Of a stretch of DNA of 64,000 nt, positions 32,863 through 45,300 are shown one piece after another. Location of the stretch: NCBI RefSeq assembly GCF_016097555.1, contig NC_054702.1, positions 86,694,525 through 86,758,524 of the forward strand, in the 5' to 3' direction. Position numbers and translations under genes: made by a program. Each line of letters starts with the position of its first letter. Position 1 is the first letter of the stretch. The stretch is from Gigantopelta aegis (taxonomy: Eukaryota > Mollusca > Gastropoda > Neomphalida > Peltospiridae). Below the pieces are notes generated by a model, which saw only the letters and a program-made list of their open reading frames with translations, was not told where the DNA came from and made no database searches.

Positions 32863-33241
32863 ATTTGTTGTCTCTGTGAAAATATCCTTCGCATATGAAT
32901 TTGAAAGGATAGTCTGGCAACCTCAAGCCGTAGCACTGAAAAACATTTACACTGTGTCGCCCCTGCCATCTGCCATGAAATGACAACCATTGATATTTAT
33001 ATTTATTTCCACAATTTTGCATTTTAGAAGATCAGACAAGATCAGTTTAAAAATATGTATTGAATAATATATGGTGATGATCTTAATTTATCCATTATTG
33101 AATCCATTTAAATTACAAAGTGCAGAGTAAAATAGAAAAAACCAGATAGACAGATAGATAAATAATAGAAGCACCTGACAATTCCATTTCTCTTCCGTTG
33201 TAAGGATAGTTGTAGTTTCCCTCGTTCATTTGAGGAGGCAT
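31819..33241 (-). CDS. bZIP transcription factor, PAR/CES-2/NFIL3-like
   Basis: Two exons on the minus strand: 33241-33175 and 32546-31819, joined in frame across a GT-AG intron. From ATG 33241 this gives 264 aa. A long Ser/Asn/acidic region precedes the bZIP: YWDKRRKNNDSARRSREAKK (from residue 201) is the basic region, with KNN..ARRSR contacts typical of the PAR, NFIL3 and CES-2 group, followed by a short zipper with Leu233, Leu240 and Leu247. It binds DNA as a dimer in the nucleus. The ATG falls directly after a 3' splice signal (CAG at 33244-33242), so a 5' UTR exon lies upstream or the protein is longer. A possible upstream exon at about 35252 has no in-phase donor and was not joined. The stop codon is 123 bp from the Polinton-like element. 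Confidence 0.85.
32821..32859. repeat. (GT)n microsatellite in bZIP intron
   Basis: A GT run of about 38 bp in the intron, with a second GTGTGC run at 32690-32715. They produce His/Thr-rich false ORFs. Confidence 0.85.
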
Positions 33242-36200
33242 CTGACAAAAAGTAATTAATAACAATGTCATTTAAATTGTTATTCAGAGGTTCGATTATA
33301 CTCTTCGTGTAACTAAGTTAATATACTGTGTCAAAGGATATGGAATAACAAGTTTCACATTTTTGCAGATAAAATTAGATTCCTAACCTGTGTAAAATAT
33401 ATTTATGATATTGATTAATGGCTTCTATGTTTCCATTCATCAGTCCAGATATTGTTAGCACAAATAATGGTGTTGCATAATTGTTGGGTTTATACACTAA
33501 TTAGTTTGGCTATGTTTATTGCATAAACTACAGTATGGTATTAGAAGTTGTAAGATGGGCGGATATTATTTTCTAAGTCTCAAAATTACAGTTGACTGAT
33601 GTTGTCATTAGGCATACGCTGTCATATTTTGTTTTTGTTTTTCTTTATGTGATGCCATTACTAGGCATTAGTTGTGCATGATTTATGCCCGTTAAAATTA
33701 TGGTGTTCAGTATAAATAATTGCATTTCATTAGTTCATTAGAGTTATGCCCCTTGCTAAGCTTTTGCAAGATGGACGACGCAGGTTACAGAAACAAAGAA
33801 ATGCTTATAAAATAGTGTTTGCGCCCGTTGTTATTAATAATAATACAAAATAAGTTAACCTAAAGAGCGAGAGAGCAATTTCTTCCATATGCAGTAAGTT
33901 TTCATCACGCTATTTGACGATACGAAGCCGGTAATACTAAATAAACGGAAGCGGGGTTATGGTAGGTACCGCAGACCAAAAATTTATATAATTTTTTTTC
34001 TTTCTTTATGGTCATAGTTTCATTAAATATGTTGCTCTTATTGAAAAAACATCACTATATTATCCAAATGAAGCAAAATAAAGTCGTAGTAGCCTTGTAC
34101 TTCTGTGACCAAACATGGCCGACATGACGATTTTAATTGTCATTTACGTCCACTTTTGTAAACCAAAAAATAACAGAGAAATTTCTGTTGTAAGCTTATA
34201 CATGTTACAAGCAGTTATCAATGTTGCATCTCTGAAAATTTCAAGTGGAAATATAAAGGGTTACTATTATTTCTGATAACATATGTATTCTTGGGGTAGG
34301 TTCGAAACCGCTCCAAAATGACAAAAAAACACAAAAATCTTGGAATACGTAATTTAATGACATAATAATTGATGCAAATGTTACATCAGAATAACATTTT
34401 CAGTTCACATTTATTTACGCTTATACAATAATGTACATCCAGACCAATAATAAAAAGGAAAACATAAAGGTTTAGATCGCAGATGGAAAGTGGATACACG
34501 TTACATAAAAAATAAGCTTCTTGTTTCAAAATATTTTTATTTTTTTTACCTAGACTCATAATAATATTGAATACTTGAAGATTTCAATAAAAGATGCAAT
34601 AAAACTTATCATATGTACCAGTCTTTTAACTCAAACCAGTAAAAACTTATCACACGACGAATGCCAATGATTGGCCAATATGTTTAATCAATTTCTTACA
34701 AAAATATTTACATACTTTACACCTTCAATATCATTATTAGAAACAAAGCAATATAAGTAGCCATATTTCACCTTTGAAAGGAATGTCCAAACACTCGTAC
34801 AATATCAGAAAGGTAAATTTCTATCCAGAAAAAATATCCCCAAAACATATTTTAGCAGCTGAAACACTTAAGGCATGAGACAGCAGTCACACGTGTGCTA
34901 AATACTTTACTAAATGCAGCTATGATTATTTTAGTTCAATAAAGTGCTTTATAAAAACAAATTCAAACAATGAATTATTATAAATATAACTATATACCAC
35001 TTTGAATTATAATAAAACATTTATGGCTAGATCTACCAAATTTAGCATCCATGAAAGAGTATTAATTTGTCTATGAATTATTGTCACACACTTCATTTCT
35101 GTTCTAGGTTCTGTCACAGTTGGAAACAGAAAACATAACAGCATCAAGCTTGAAGTATAATTGAATCTACTGAAAGTTGTCTCATAACCACGTGTACTCT
35201 CCCACTCCGTTTCCATTTCAGGTTTCTCCATAGACGCACAGAGACTACACATTTCCTGAATAAAGAAAAATACCCATTATGACCATGGTTATTTATCTTT
35301 TTGTTTCAAATATTGTAATTAGTTTGACATAATATTTGTAAACAGAAATATTCATTACATCAGATGAAACACACCTCCAAAATTTTAATGTTTTTTCTGT
35401 ATGTAGTTATTTTCACTTTACTTTTAGTATCTTTTACAAATAATTAATTCTTTACCATTTTTAACAGTAATATTCATTGATGAAGTGATGAAAAAGTATA
35501 ATTATACTTAGAATTTAATGTTACTTGGTTACCAAAAAATTTAAGTTTGTGTCACAATGTTAGAAGTTATGGTACCTGAAACATTTTCTTTCAAAAAGGT
35601 ATTTACAAATATAACAGACTTAAAAAGTACAAATTCTGTTTAATTTATTTCCATTGCATTAATACTATTCTTTTGTATAAAACTGATCCAGTCATATGCT
35701 AAACTCATTCAAATGATTTACATAAAAATAGATTTACGTCTATATTTGAATAGTTATGCATAATCAAAATGTTTTTTAAAATCAACTTCAGCTATCAGAA
35801 ACTGCTGAGTCATCATGATAAGCAAAACATTATTTTAAGTTATTTTGAATTAAATATGCATTGTCTTCTAAAAATAATGCTTCAGTATGATATATATTCT
35901 ACCCAAAAAGTTAATAATGGGTGGATAAATAATGACAAAGCATCAAATACGTTTAATTTTATCAAAATGTGTCCCTGCTGTGAAATTCTATATTTTTGCT
36001 TTTGCGGGTCAGTGGGTCAGAGTTACCTCCCTTGAAATATTTTCGATGTCGAATTAAACTAATTTGCTTTTTTTTTTAAATTACCAAAAAATTATTTTTA
36101 TGCTGTTTTATTATATTACTATATATATATCTATCAATATCTCAGTGAAATCGCCCTTTTTGGGGCAAAATAAGACGTATTCAAAGTTTCATTTGCCTCA

Positions 36201-37539
36201 AAAAAATTCTTTTTGTAGTCGTTCAACTTCGGAAACAGGATATACATCAATCGGAAGGTGTGTACTTGTCATAACAACAAAAAAAACGTGCAAAATCGTC
36301 ATCAAAATAAGCGTATTCTGGCCTTGAACAACACTACCAATTGTGAACCAAACTCGTGACATTTCGGAATATGGGCACAGCTGCGCCCCTAGCGGCGGCT
36401 GTGGTCGCTAGTTATGGAAATTGTGGAAATTGGATTAGCTCATGATGATGAGCATTGATCCACATGACATTTTCAGGAAACCCCAGTAAATTAAAATAAG
36501 TAACTTTTTAATGTACATTTTGCATACTGAAATCATGTTTAATCAATTTGTCAATTTACACAACACATAGGCTCATTATGATTAGGCATACTTTATGGTT
36601 TGTTTAGAAAAAACATGCAAACTATTTTCATCATTTTGGAATAAATAATTGTTTCCACTAAAACCACCTAAGTTATAAAACATAACCCATGTTACATATT
36701 ACAACAATTAACAGTATTAAAAAGAAATGAATAAGTATATATTTGTGTACCCCCTTCCCTCTAAAAAAACAACAAAACTAAAAACCCCAAAACAAAACCC
36801 CTCCTAAAACACAAAAGAAAAGAAATAAGAACCTTTAATAGCATGAAGAACATGTATTACAGCAAGGGTGCACAAATCGGTTGTCCGCGTGCCCGGGACA
36901 ACCAAAATATGTTGCGGGCAACCATTCTTTGTCAAACAGTTGCCCCAACGGGCAACCAAGAAAATCAGAAAACAAGTAAAATGAAAAACAAAACTTCCCG
37001 ACACTCGGACAGTCACGGGCAATTCAAAAGTATCAAAACTGATAACTTGACTGACGGGCAATATAAATATCCACCCTAATGCTGCCATCCACTCAGCGTC
37101 CACCGTGCATGATTTTGACGAGTTCAATGCAGACAGATACGTTTCATAATGGTGGCTATTAGCAAAGGGCACAAGGCATGTGAAAGGCCACAAACTACAC
37201 CAACAAGCATCCAGTTCTGAGCTAAAAATTTGGCTAAGCCATTTTCTATCTTCCGATGTGAACAATCGGTTACATATTCTATCCGACACCTAACATATAA
37301 TAATAATACCAAATATTAACAGGGATCTCGCGACTGGTAACGAGAAGCGGTGTCATCAAGAATTCAGCATAACAATGTTTGCTTATTTTAATAATCACAG
37401 TTATTAATTTTAACGGCAACATGTATGCAAGAAAAGTCTGAAAAATCTGTAGCGTGTTATTTTAACTCTGTAAAGTCTTTGAGCCAAAGTAATAAAAACG
37501 GACCGAAATTGCGTGTCAGTTTCAATACACATGCTAGTT

Positions 37540-37720
37540 CAGGGACAAAGACAAGTAGACGAGGGCCGAGTTCAGGTAGACCGAGCAAAATAAAAACGTC
37601 CGCTAAACTGGTTTATGCACTTCACGTTAAACCCAATGTCCACGTTGGGAACCAATCGGATAGTTCGCGAACGTTTGGAAAACATTCGTTGGCTGTTCTC
37701 AGTGTGCATATAGGTCACGC
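37540..37720 (-). repeat. Dispersed repeat R1, copy 2
   Basis: Reverse complement of the block at 1345-1480: shared words include GATAGTTCGCGAACGTTTGG and GGTTTATGCACTTCACGTT. It overlaps a 99-codon frame starting at 37425 which is therefore unlikely to be a host gene. Confidence 0.6.
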
Positions 37721-38681
37721 TTGACAGTCAGCCAAGACTGTTGCACGTGTCAAAAGACATTGTTGCAGACATTAAACAATACGATTATATGCAAGTAAAT
37801 CTTGATGTAAATTTGTGAGAAAAACCCCCACCACCAAATAGTTGTTCGCATTAATGAATACTTAACTGCTGTTTCGTTTGTTTATTTCCGTTGTCTTTGT
37901 TAATTTCGCACTCATGCATTTCGTGATCGCGGGAAAAGAACATGCAGTATTTATACAAATTGCGGTTAAACATACACTGAATACCATTAGTTTACAATAA
38001 TCATGATATTTGTTCGATAAAATATATAAATTCGTTGACTGTGAGGTGACATCTCAAAAGTTAGCTAGATTTTAAAAAGACCGTAATTTTTTATAAATCA
38101 AAACCTTTTGATGTAAATGGATAGTTGTCATAACGTGAAGTCAGCATTCTTAGGCTACGTATTTTACAAGCTGAAATCAACAACAAGCTTTTAACACGAC
38201 GTGGAAATCAACAAAATGGCACAAATTACGAAATTGTTGGGGTGTGGAATAGATGGGTTATTTTAAAATACAATTAAAAGCAGTTCAAACCAAAATAAAG
38301 ATTGCTATTTTACAGAAATAATGAGCACTGTTTGAAAAAAGAAGAAGAGTATTGGCTCTCAGATTTTTATTAATGCCATAGGCCTTAGAATTTTGGGTGT
38401 GTTTGCAGAGGGCATTGGCTTCCAACTCTGCATATCTCCCCTCACCCACTGAAAAATCAAAGTAATATATTAACCTCCCCTACCCCCATTGCTGTCTTTG
38501 ATTTTGATCGGGTATAATTTTGTTATTCAGATGTATTCCAGTTTGTACATAATTAGCTGAAAAAGATACTCTATACAGTACTACACAAAACAATTTTGGC
38601 TAAAACATTTTCATTATGACAAATAAAAATGCCATTTGGCAAATTTTTTTGCAACAGGTATTTTTAATCTTGGATGAGCCC

Positions 38682-38985
38682 TGAGTTCATCAAGTATTAT
38701 GACTGTGACAGCCCAAGCGAGATCGAACCACCTCTGTGGATCCATTCAGCTGATTGGGTTGTTTTTCATTCCAACCAGTGCACAACAACCGGACAAAAGC
38801 TGTGGTATGTGCTTTCCTGTCTGTGGGAAAGTGCATATAAAAGATCCCTTGCTGCATTAGGAAAAATGTAGCGGGTTTCCTCTGATAACTACGAGTCAGA
38901 ATTACTAAATGTTTGACATCCAATAGCCAGTGATTAATTAATCAGTGTGCTCCAGTGGTGTCGTTAAACAAAACAAACTTTTTTT
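38682..38985 (+). repeat. SINE family 1, diverged, type-2 tail
   Basis: The body GTGGTATGTGCTTTCCTGTC, GTGCATATAAAAGATCCC and tail CATCCAATAGCC..GTTAAACAAAACAAAC are clear; the head is worn (AGATCGAACC in place of the B box). It ends in a short T run. Confidence 0.8.
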
Positions 38986-39206
38986 CAGCCTAAGCGAAGA
39001 TGAGCTGTAGATAAATAATGTTAAAAAAGAAATAAAACTAAACTGATAAGAAATGATAATAAAAACATTTTAAATTTCAGTTTCATTTTAAAGACTTCAA
39101 AATTATATTCATAAATCGTTTTATGAAATATGTGGGCAACCAAACCTCAGCTACTGGTTGCTCACTGGGAAACTATCACAATTTCACATTTGTGCACCCC
39201 TGTACA

Positions 39207-39490
39207 GACCGGCCTCGGTGGTGCAGTGGTTAAGCCATTGGACTACAGGCTGGTAGGTACAGGGTTCGCAGCCTGGTACCGGCTCCAACCCAGAGCGAGT
39301 TCTTAAGGGCTCAATGGGTAGGTGTAAGGCTACTACACCCTCTTCTCTCTCACTAACCACTAACCAACTAACAATTAACCCACTGTCCTAGACAGACAGC
39401 CCAGACAGCTGAGGTGTGTGCCCAGGACAGCATGCTTGAACCTTAATTGGATATAAGCACGAAAATAAGTTGAAATGAAAATTTGAAATG
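39207..39490 (+). repeat. SINE family 2, near complete
   Basis: Starts CGGCCTCGGTGGTGCAGTGG (A box), B box GGGTTCGCAGCC at about 39264, body with CACTAACCACTAACCAACTA, tail CTTAATTGGATATAAGCACG and ATGAAA units. This is the best copy of family 2 in the window. Confidence 0.88.
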
Positions 39491-40144
39491 AAATGTATTA
39501 CAGTATAAGGCTTAACACCCCTCCCCCAAACACACAACATGCACAGACAAAATTGGTAATTTTTCAATGTAGGTCCTTTGTTAAATTTATCTATTTCATT
39601 ATATTGTGTACTCATTTAGTTTTATTTCTTATTTATTTTTTCTAATTTATGTGATATTTTATAAATTAAATTAATAATTTATACTTTTAGTTTTAAAGCT
39701 TTGCAAACGTAAATAGTGATATGCAACCTGTAAATCTAATAAAAGATTGGTTACTGTTTTGCATATTATGCTTGCACTGTACTACTATTAAAATTTGAGT
39801 AACAAGTCATTGAGTTTCAGTGTAAAAAAGAAAATGGCGCCAAACAATGAACTTTTTGGGGGGGGGGGGGGGTGTTTATAACTTGAATATACATCGGTAG
39901 GTATACTGATGTCATGGATGGGTCAAAGATTACTGGTTGCCAGCTATTTGTTAATGAAATATTGTATGTGATAGCAATTGAAGTGACTTGTAGATGTTTC
40001 TTTTGTTTTCATACAATCCTAGTGTTGTAGATTTAAAAAAAAAAATTGGGACCACTTGCCATCGGGATCGCACAAAGTAACTTTTACTGGCCCGAATCCA
40101 AAAACCATGGGCATCTGACCACCATATTCTAGAACTCCTGAATT

Positions 40145-40560
40145 AATTGCCTTGTCTTGGTACCTACGAAATATACACCTGCCAATCAGGAATCACAGAT
40201 GGGTGTAATTAAAAATAATAGACCATTTAACTAAGAATACACCCCTTTCTGTACCTAGGTTAATGCATCCATGGACAAAACATGGTACAGTTATTTCGAA
40301 ATTGACAATGGTGGTTTATTTTGTATTGAAAAATAATATATAGTTATTGCTGGTTTACTGGGATGGATATTATTACAGAACATTGTGATACATGCCTGTT
40401 TCATCATCGCACAAAAACTAGGTACGTTTGTTTCTTCAGTTCTAAGACTAATTCCTGATGTAATGCATTAAGTATTACGTAACCACTGGCTCGCCAGAGG
40501 GTATATTCACTGGGATCAAATAAAATGGCTGTGCCTGTTATATATAATAGCAGTCACATT
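40145..40560 (+). repeat. Dispersed repeat R3, copy 1
   Basis: Shares, in inverted order, ACACCTGCCAATCAGGAATC, TTAAGTATTACGTAACCAC, TGGCTCGCCAG and CTGTTATATATAATAGC with 61240-61700. About 415 bp here; class unknown. Confidence 0.7.
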
Positions 40561-40754
40561 TAACTGTTTTATTAAATTTTGAGGTTTGATATGCAAAGTT
40601 TCCATAAATATATGTGTGATATCCGGCAACTCCCACTTGTGTGTGGTTTGTATGGGTGTGAACATTGTCAAAAGTGGACCCAAATTAATGCATTTTGGAC
40701 ACATTATGATGAAAATAACACAAACATTTAACTAAATATATTTAAAATAAGTCC

Positions 40755-41065
40755 TCCTTTTACGGTCTATTGTACATAACAGTTGTCCGGATCATATCTT
40801 GCGTACATGACCATCAAACCTCACATGTAGGAACAACTTGGAATGGCAGTGTGTCACATGCTATCACTAGGTTACTGTGACCTGCTTTTTACGGTCTACT
40901 GCACGTAACAGTAAATCCTTGTCCAGACCATATTTTGCATACAGATGCATACAGGACCATCAAACCTCACATGTAGGAACAACATGGGATGGTGATGTGT
41001 CACATACAGTTACTAGGTGACTGTGATACAAATGACGGGCATATCATGTACCTTACTGTTACTCT
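40755..41065 (+). repeat. Dispersed repeat R2, copy 2
   Basis: Two units with TTTTACGGTCTACTG, ACAGTAAATCCTTGTCC, CCATCAAACCTCACATGTAG and GGGATGGTGATGTGTCACAT. It is inverted relative to the copy at 20945-21385. Confidence 0.7.
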
Positions 41066-42398
41066 TGTTTTTTTAATTTGAAAAATCTAAAAGCGCTGGA
41101 TTGCAGTTCAAGAAAATAAATGATAATTAATACATGTAATTCAGTATTATATATTATGTGCTTTGCTTAGCCAAATAATTCCATTCTTCCTTTTGAAATT
41201 ATAGTTATCAAAGTTTTAACAGTATACAAATAATAGTAAACATTATTATTGAAATATATCTTAAAATATATCTTTCTATAAGTGTACATGACACCCAAAT
41301 GTACTCCAGAATGCATCTAAAAGCAACTGAATTTTCCAAAAAAATTTAAGGGGAGCATGCCTCCGAACACCCTAGCATATTTGCCCCCTTTGAGGGCTAA
41401 GACTATGTTTAACTATTTTGACAACACACTGAACTAAAATCCTGGGGGAAACACTGCATTTTATATATTGTTCATTATGCCTACCAGTCCAAAAGCCTTG
41501 CTTAATCATTCCTGTAATAGTGTAACATCATAGTGCATTTACAGTGAAACCTCTCTTAAGTGGACACCCGGAGAACCAAGTAAAAGTCTGCTTTCAGTGT
41601 TCACACTGAATCAAAAATAGCTCCAGGCAAGTGGGATGTTTGTTAGCCATAATAAAAATATTTTAGCCAAATAATATTAAGAGGGCTAGCTCTGGGTGAC
41701 AGGGCTTTAGCTTTTTGAATGCAGGAAAATCATTTTACTTCAGTACCATCATTAACAGCTGAGTTGTCAGTATTAAGAAATGCATTAAACTTTACATTTT
41801 AGTGGTTTTGAGGAGAAATATTTTAAGATCAGAAAGTTTGTACTTAATTTGGGTGTGATTACTTTGGGCACAACATTAATCGCTTCGACTTTGATGCAAT
41901 CAAAAGCCCTGGGTGAGGAGAAGATTTTGCCAAATCATGTATTTAAAAAAAAATCTACCTATCACGTTTATTGAAGTCTTATTTATACAGTAAAGAATTT
42001 TCTTTTCCATCAAAACTAACACTGGTTTCTAGTTAACTGATGCCCTACATATTATGTATGCTAAGTAGTACAATGCAAGCATAATGCAACTGGTCATGAT
42101 ATAGTTTTTACAACACAGACTCATTTTCTTTAACATTACCGGTACTTGTGTAAGTTATTTTTTTTTCATATTTAAAAAATCTTACAATTGTAGATAATAA
42201 TAAAAAAAATCTTAATAAAACAACTTTTTTTGTGTCTATAATTCTTAATAAAACAACTTTTTTGTGTGTGTATTTGTAGACAGACATGTCAGAACTTGAA
42301 ATGGGACTGTGGTAGCCAAAACAGAAGCAGAGGATTGCACTAGCATTGAAAACTAAGAGATTTGTACTCATCACCTACACAACATAAACTCTATTGTC

Positions 42399-45300
42399 AT
42401 GGATCTTGATATTAATGATCAGAAAGGTTCAGTGGACTCGGAACAAAATTCTGATGAACCTAAAGAAACGGACAAGGATCATTCTCCCAGCAAAGCAGAC
42501 CTCAAATCACACGAGGATGTTGAGATGGAATGTGACACAGATTCAACTGTTAAAGATGAAGGTTCAAAACATAAGTCACCTGTAATACTTGAAAGTGGTG
42601 ATATTGCTGTAGTGATGGACTGTGAAGAAGCTTCTACAATAGATGCCTCAAAACAACACCAAGATGTAATAATACACAAAGAATTACATGAAGAGACTAA
42701 CGTATCAACAGATAATGAGACCATAAATCCAGAATTGATGTGTACTCAAACCAAGTCTGAATCTGAATCGGTTGTGGCATCAGTTTCTTCTGTATTGCCA
42801 ATGGCAGATAATAGCAAGACAACATCCATAGAAAAAAGTGAACTCCCTGCTAAATTAGAGCATTCTGTTCCAAGCAATTCAAATACTGAAGAAAGTAATG
42901 AGGAGTTGGTACAGGATGCTGATGTTGAGCAATCTGGTCCATCTGAATCAGAATATGTTGTTACATCTGATGCAGTTATATCATCATCTGGTTCAGCTGC
43001 AGAAAACACCAAACAGCATTTAACAAATGAAAATGACTTGATCCCAGTTGAACAAGTATCTGTTGTACCTGATTCAACAATTGTGTTACCTGTGGAAGGT
43101 CATAAAGAAGAAAGTCATCCCAGCATAGCAGAAACTTGTGAATCACAAAGTGTTGATCTCAAGACAAATGAAATTGAAATACCAAGTTCAACAATTGTAT
43201 CTTCTGCAGAAGGTAGCAACAAAACAACAGAAACACCTGCAACAGAGTCAACTGACACAACACAGTTAACCAACACAACACAGTCATCTGACACAACACA
43301 GCTAACCAACACAACACAGTCATCTGACACAACACAGTCAGCTGACACAATACAGTCAGCTGACACAACACAGCTAACTGACACAACACAGTCAGCTGAC
43401 ACAACACAGCTAACTGACACAACACAGTCATCTGACACAACACAGTCAACTAACACAACACGGCCATCTGAAATAATTCACAGAGGTGAAGGGGATCACA
43501 TCACAGAGGAAGCATCAGAAAACAAGTCTGTTAAGTTGACTGATTTAGCACTTTTGTCATCTGCAGATGCTCATATATGTGACGCTGATCACACCACAGA
43601 GAAAATGTCTGGTGATGTTTCACATTCAGATGTTTTATTATATATGGCAAGTGACAAAACTGAAATTGGTGTTCCATCTACTACAACACTTGAGACTGAT
43701 CCAGAGGCTGTTGCAGATTCAGGAATGGTATCATCTGCACATGGTCTAAAAGGAGAAGATAATCTCATCTTGGATGAAACATTGGCTACAGAACAAAGTT
43801 ATACTCCCACCACAGTAGGAACATCTACTTCCAAGAGTGAAAGTAACAGCTCTACAGCTGCAACACTTAAAATGGCATCATCTGAAGTATCGGATGTCAT
43901 CACAGTGGAAGGTTCTGTGAAAGGTGATCTCATTGCAGGTGCAAATCATGAAACAGAATCAGGTTCAGGAATTGTATTATCTGAAGATCCAAAAGTTCAG
44001 ATTGCTTTTGTTGCAATTGAGGAAACAAAACCAAAAGATCCTAAAACATTAGATTGTAATATTGTGTTAGCTTCTTCAGATACACTGAAGAAACGTTCCA
44101 TGGAAGGTGATCTCACTACAGGTGAAACTCCTGAAACACAATCAGCTGAAGTATCAGATTCTGGAATTGTGTTATCTGAAGAACCAAAAGTTGATGTAAC
44201 AAAACCAACAGATCCTGAAACATTAGATTCTAATATCTTGTTAGCTTCTCCAGATACACAGGAGAAAAGTTCTGTGAAAGGTGATCTCACTTCAGGTAAA
44301 ACTCATGAAACAGAATCAGCCGAAGTACCAGCTTCAAGAATTGTGTTATCTAAAGATCCCAAAGTTGAGACTGCTCTGGTTGCAATCGAGGTGACAAAAC
44401 CAAAAGATCCTGAAACACTAGATTCTAATATTTTGTTAGCTTCTTCAGATAAACAGGAGATAGTAGCAGAGAGAACAGAAAGCATCCAGGCTGAACGATC
44501 TGGGTCCAGTGATTCACCACCAAACACAGAGTGTAGTGATATTATTAATAAGACCTCGGTTGAATATAAACTGCAAACTGATACTGAATCATGTATCAAA
44601 GTATTGCCAACTTTTATGTCAACAGTATCTAGTGAAAACACTGAGGTTGAGATGGAAATAGAAAATGTAACTATGTCTGAAAATATGAGTGTGAACCGTA
44701 GTAATTTACAAAGTGACAATGATAATAATAAATCAGATGTAATGAAATCAGTATCTTCAGATGTTGCAGAACATCCAGAATCCACACCCAACATTGATCT
44801 AACAAGTGATACATCTGATAATCAAGCAAAGGAATCTGTTGCCAAAGAAGAAACTAATTCTGTTCAAGCAGAGGAAAAGACTAATTTAGATAGAGTACTT
44901 TCCGAACAAAGTAAAGATAAAAATGATGCTTTAGCCTGTGTAGAAACAACACAAATACCTGAAAGCATTACTGAGCAAGAACCGGCTAAAGATATTGAGT
45001 CATCAAAAGATTGTGATGATGACGACAAAGCAACATCTGTTCTTCTAAAGGACGTTGATGAGGACAGTTGCCAGGTTGCATCTCATTCATCATCTGCAGT
45101 GGATGAAGACAATGACACTGCATCATCGGCTACAGACAGCAAGATTCAAGGAGTGGCAAGTTTATGCAGAGATGAGGACAGCAGAGCATCTTTTGTCAGT
45201 ACTACCAACGAAACCGATATGGAAGTGGATCTAGCAGCTGATGAAAGCAACCTTGTATCTGACTTCAATGAGGACAGCAATGCCTCTAAGACATTTGGAC

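Larger units (their letters stand above)
33245..42279. other. Intergenic region, AT-rich, few features
   Basis: About 9 kb between the bZIP gene and PHF10. 33245-36800 holds nothing recognisable except short ORFs without family signatures; it may contain 5' exons of the bZIP gene. 36860-37310 is a degenerate repeat-like stretch with GGGCAACC words and a possible transposon-derived coding relic. Further dispersed repeats are listed separately. A G run lies at 39859-39871. 42205-42264 has a short direct duplication of TTCTTAATAAAACAACTTTT. The PHF10 promoter and first exon presumably lie here but were not identified. Confidence 0.5.

Noticed and set aside
35007-35252. Upstream coding exon of the bZIP gene (starts MCSLCASMEKPEMETEWE)
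   Set aside because: A plausible acceptor precedes it, but no donor keeps the frame of the exon at 33175-33241; left as an unproven possibility, perhaps a 5' UTR exon.
37425-37724. 99-codon plus-strand frame
   Set aside because: Overlaps dispersed repeat R1, whose other copy at 1345 is not open in the same way; no domain recognised.
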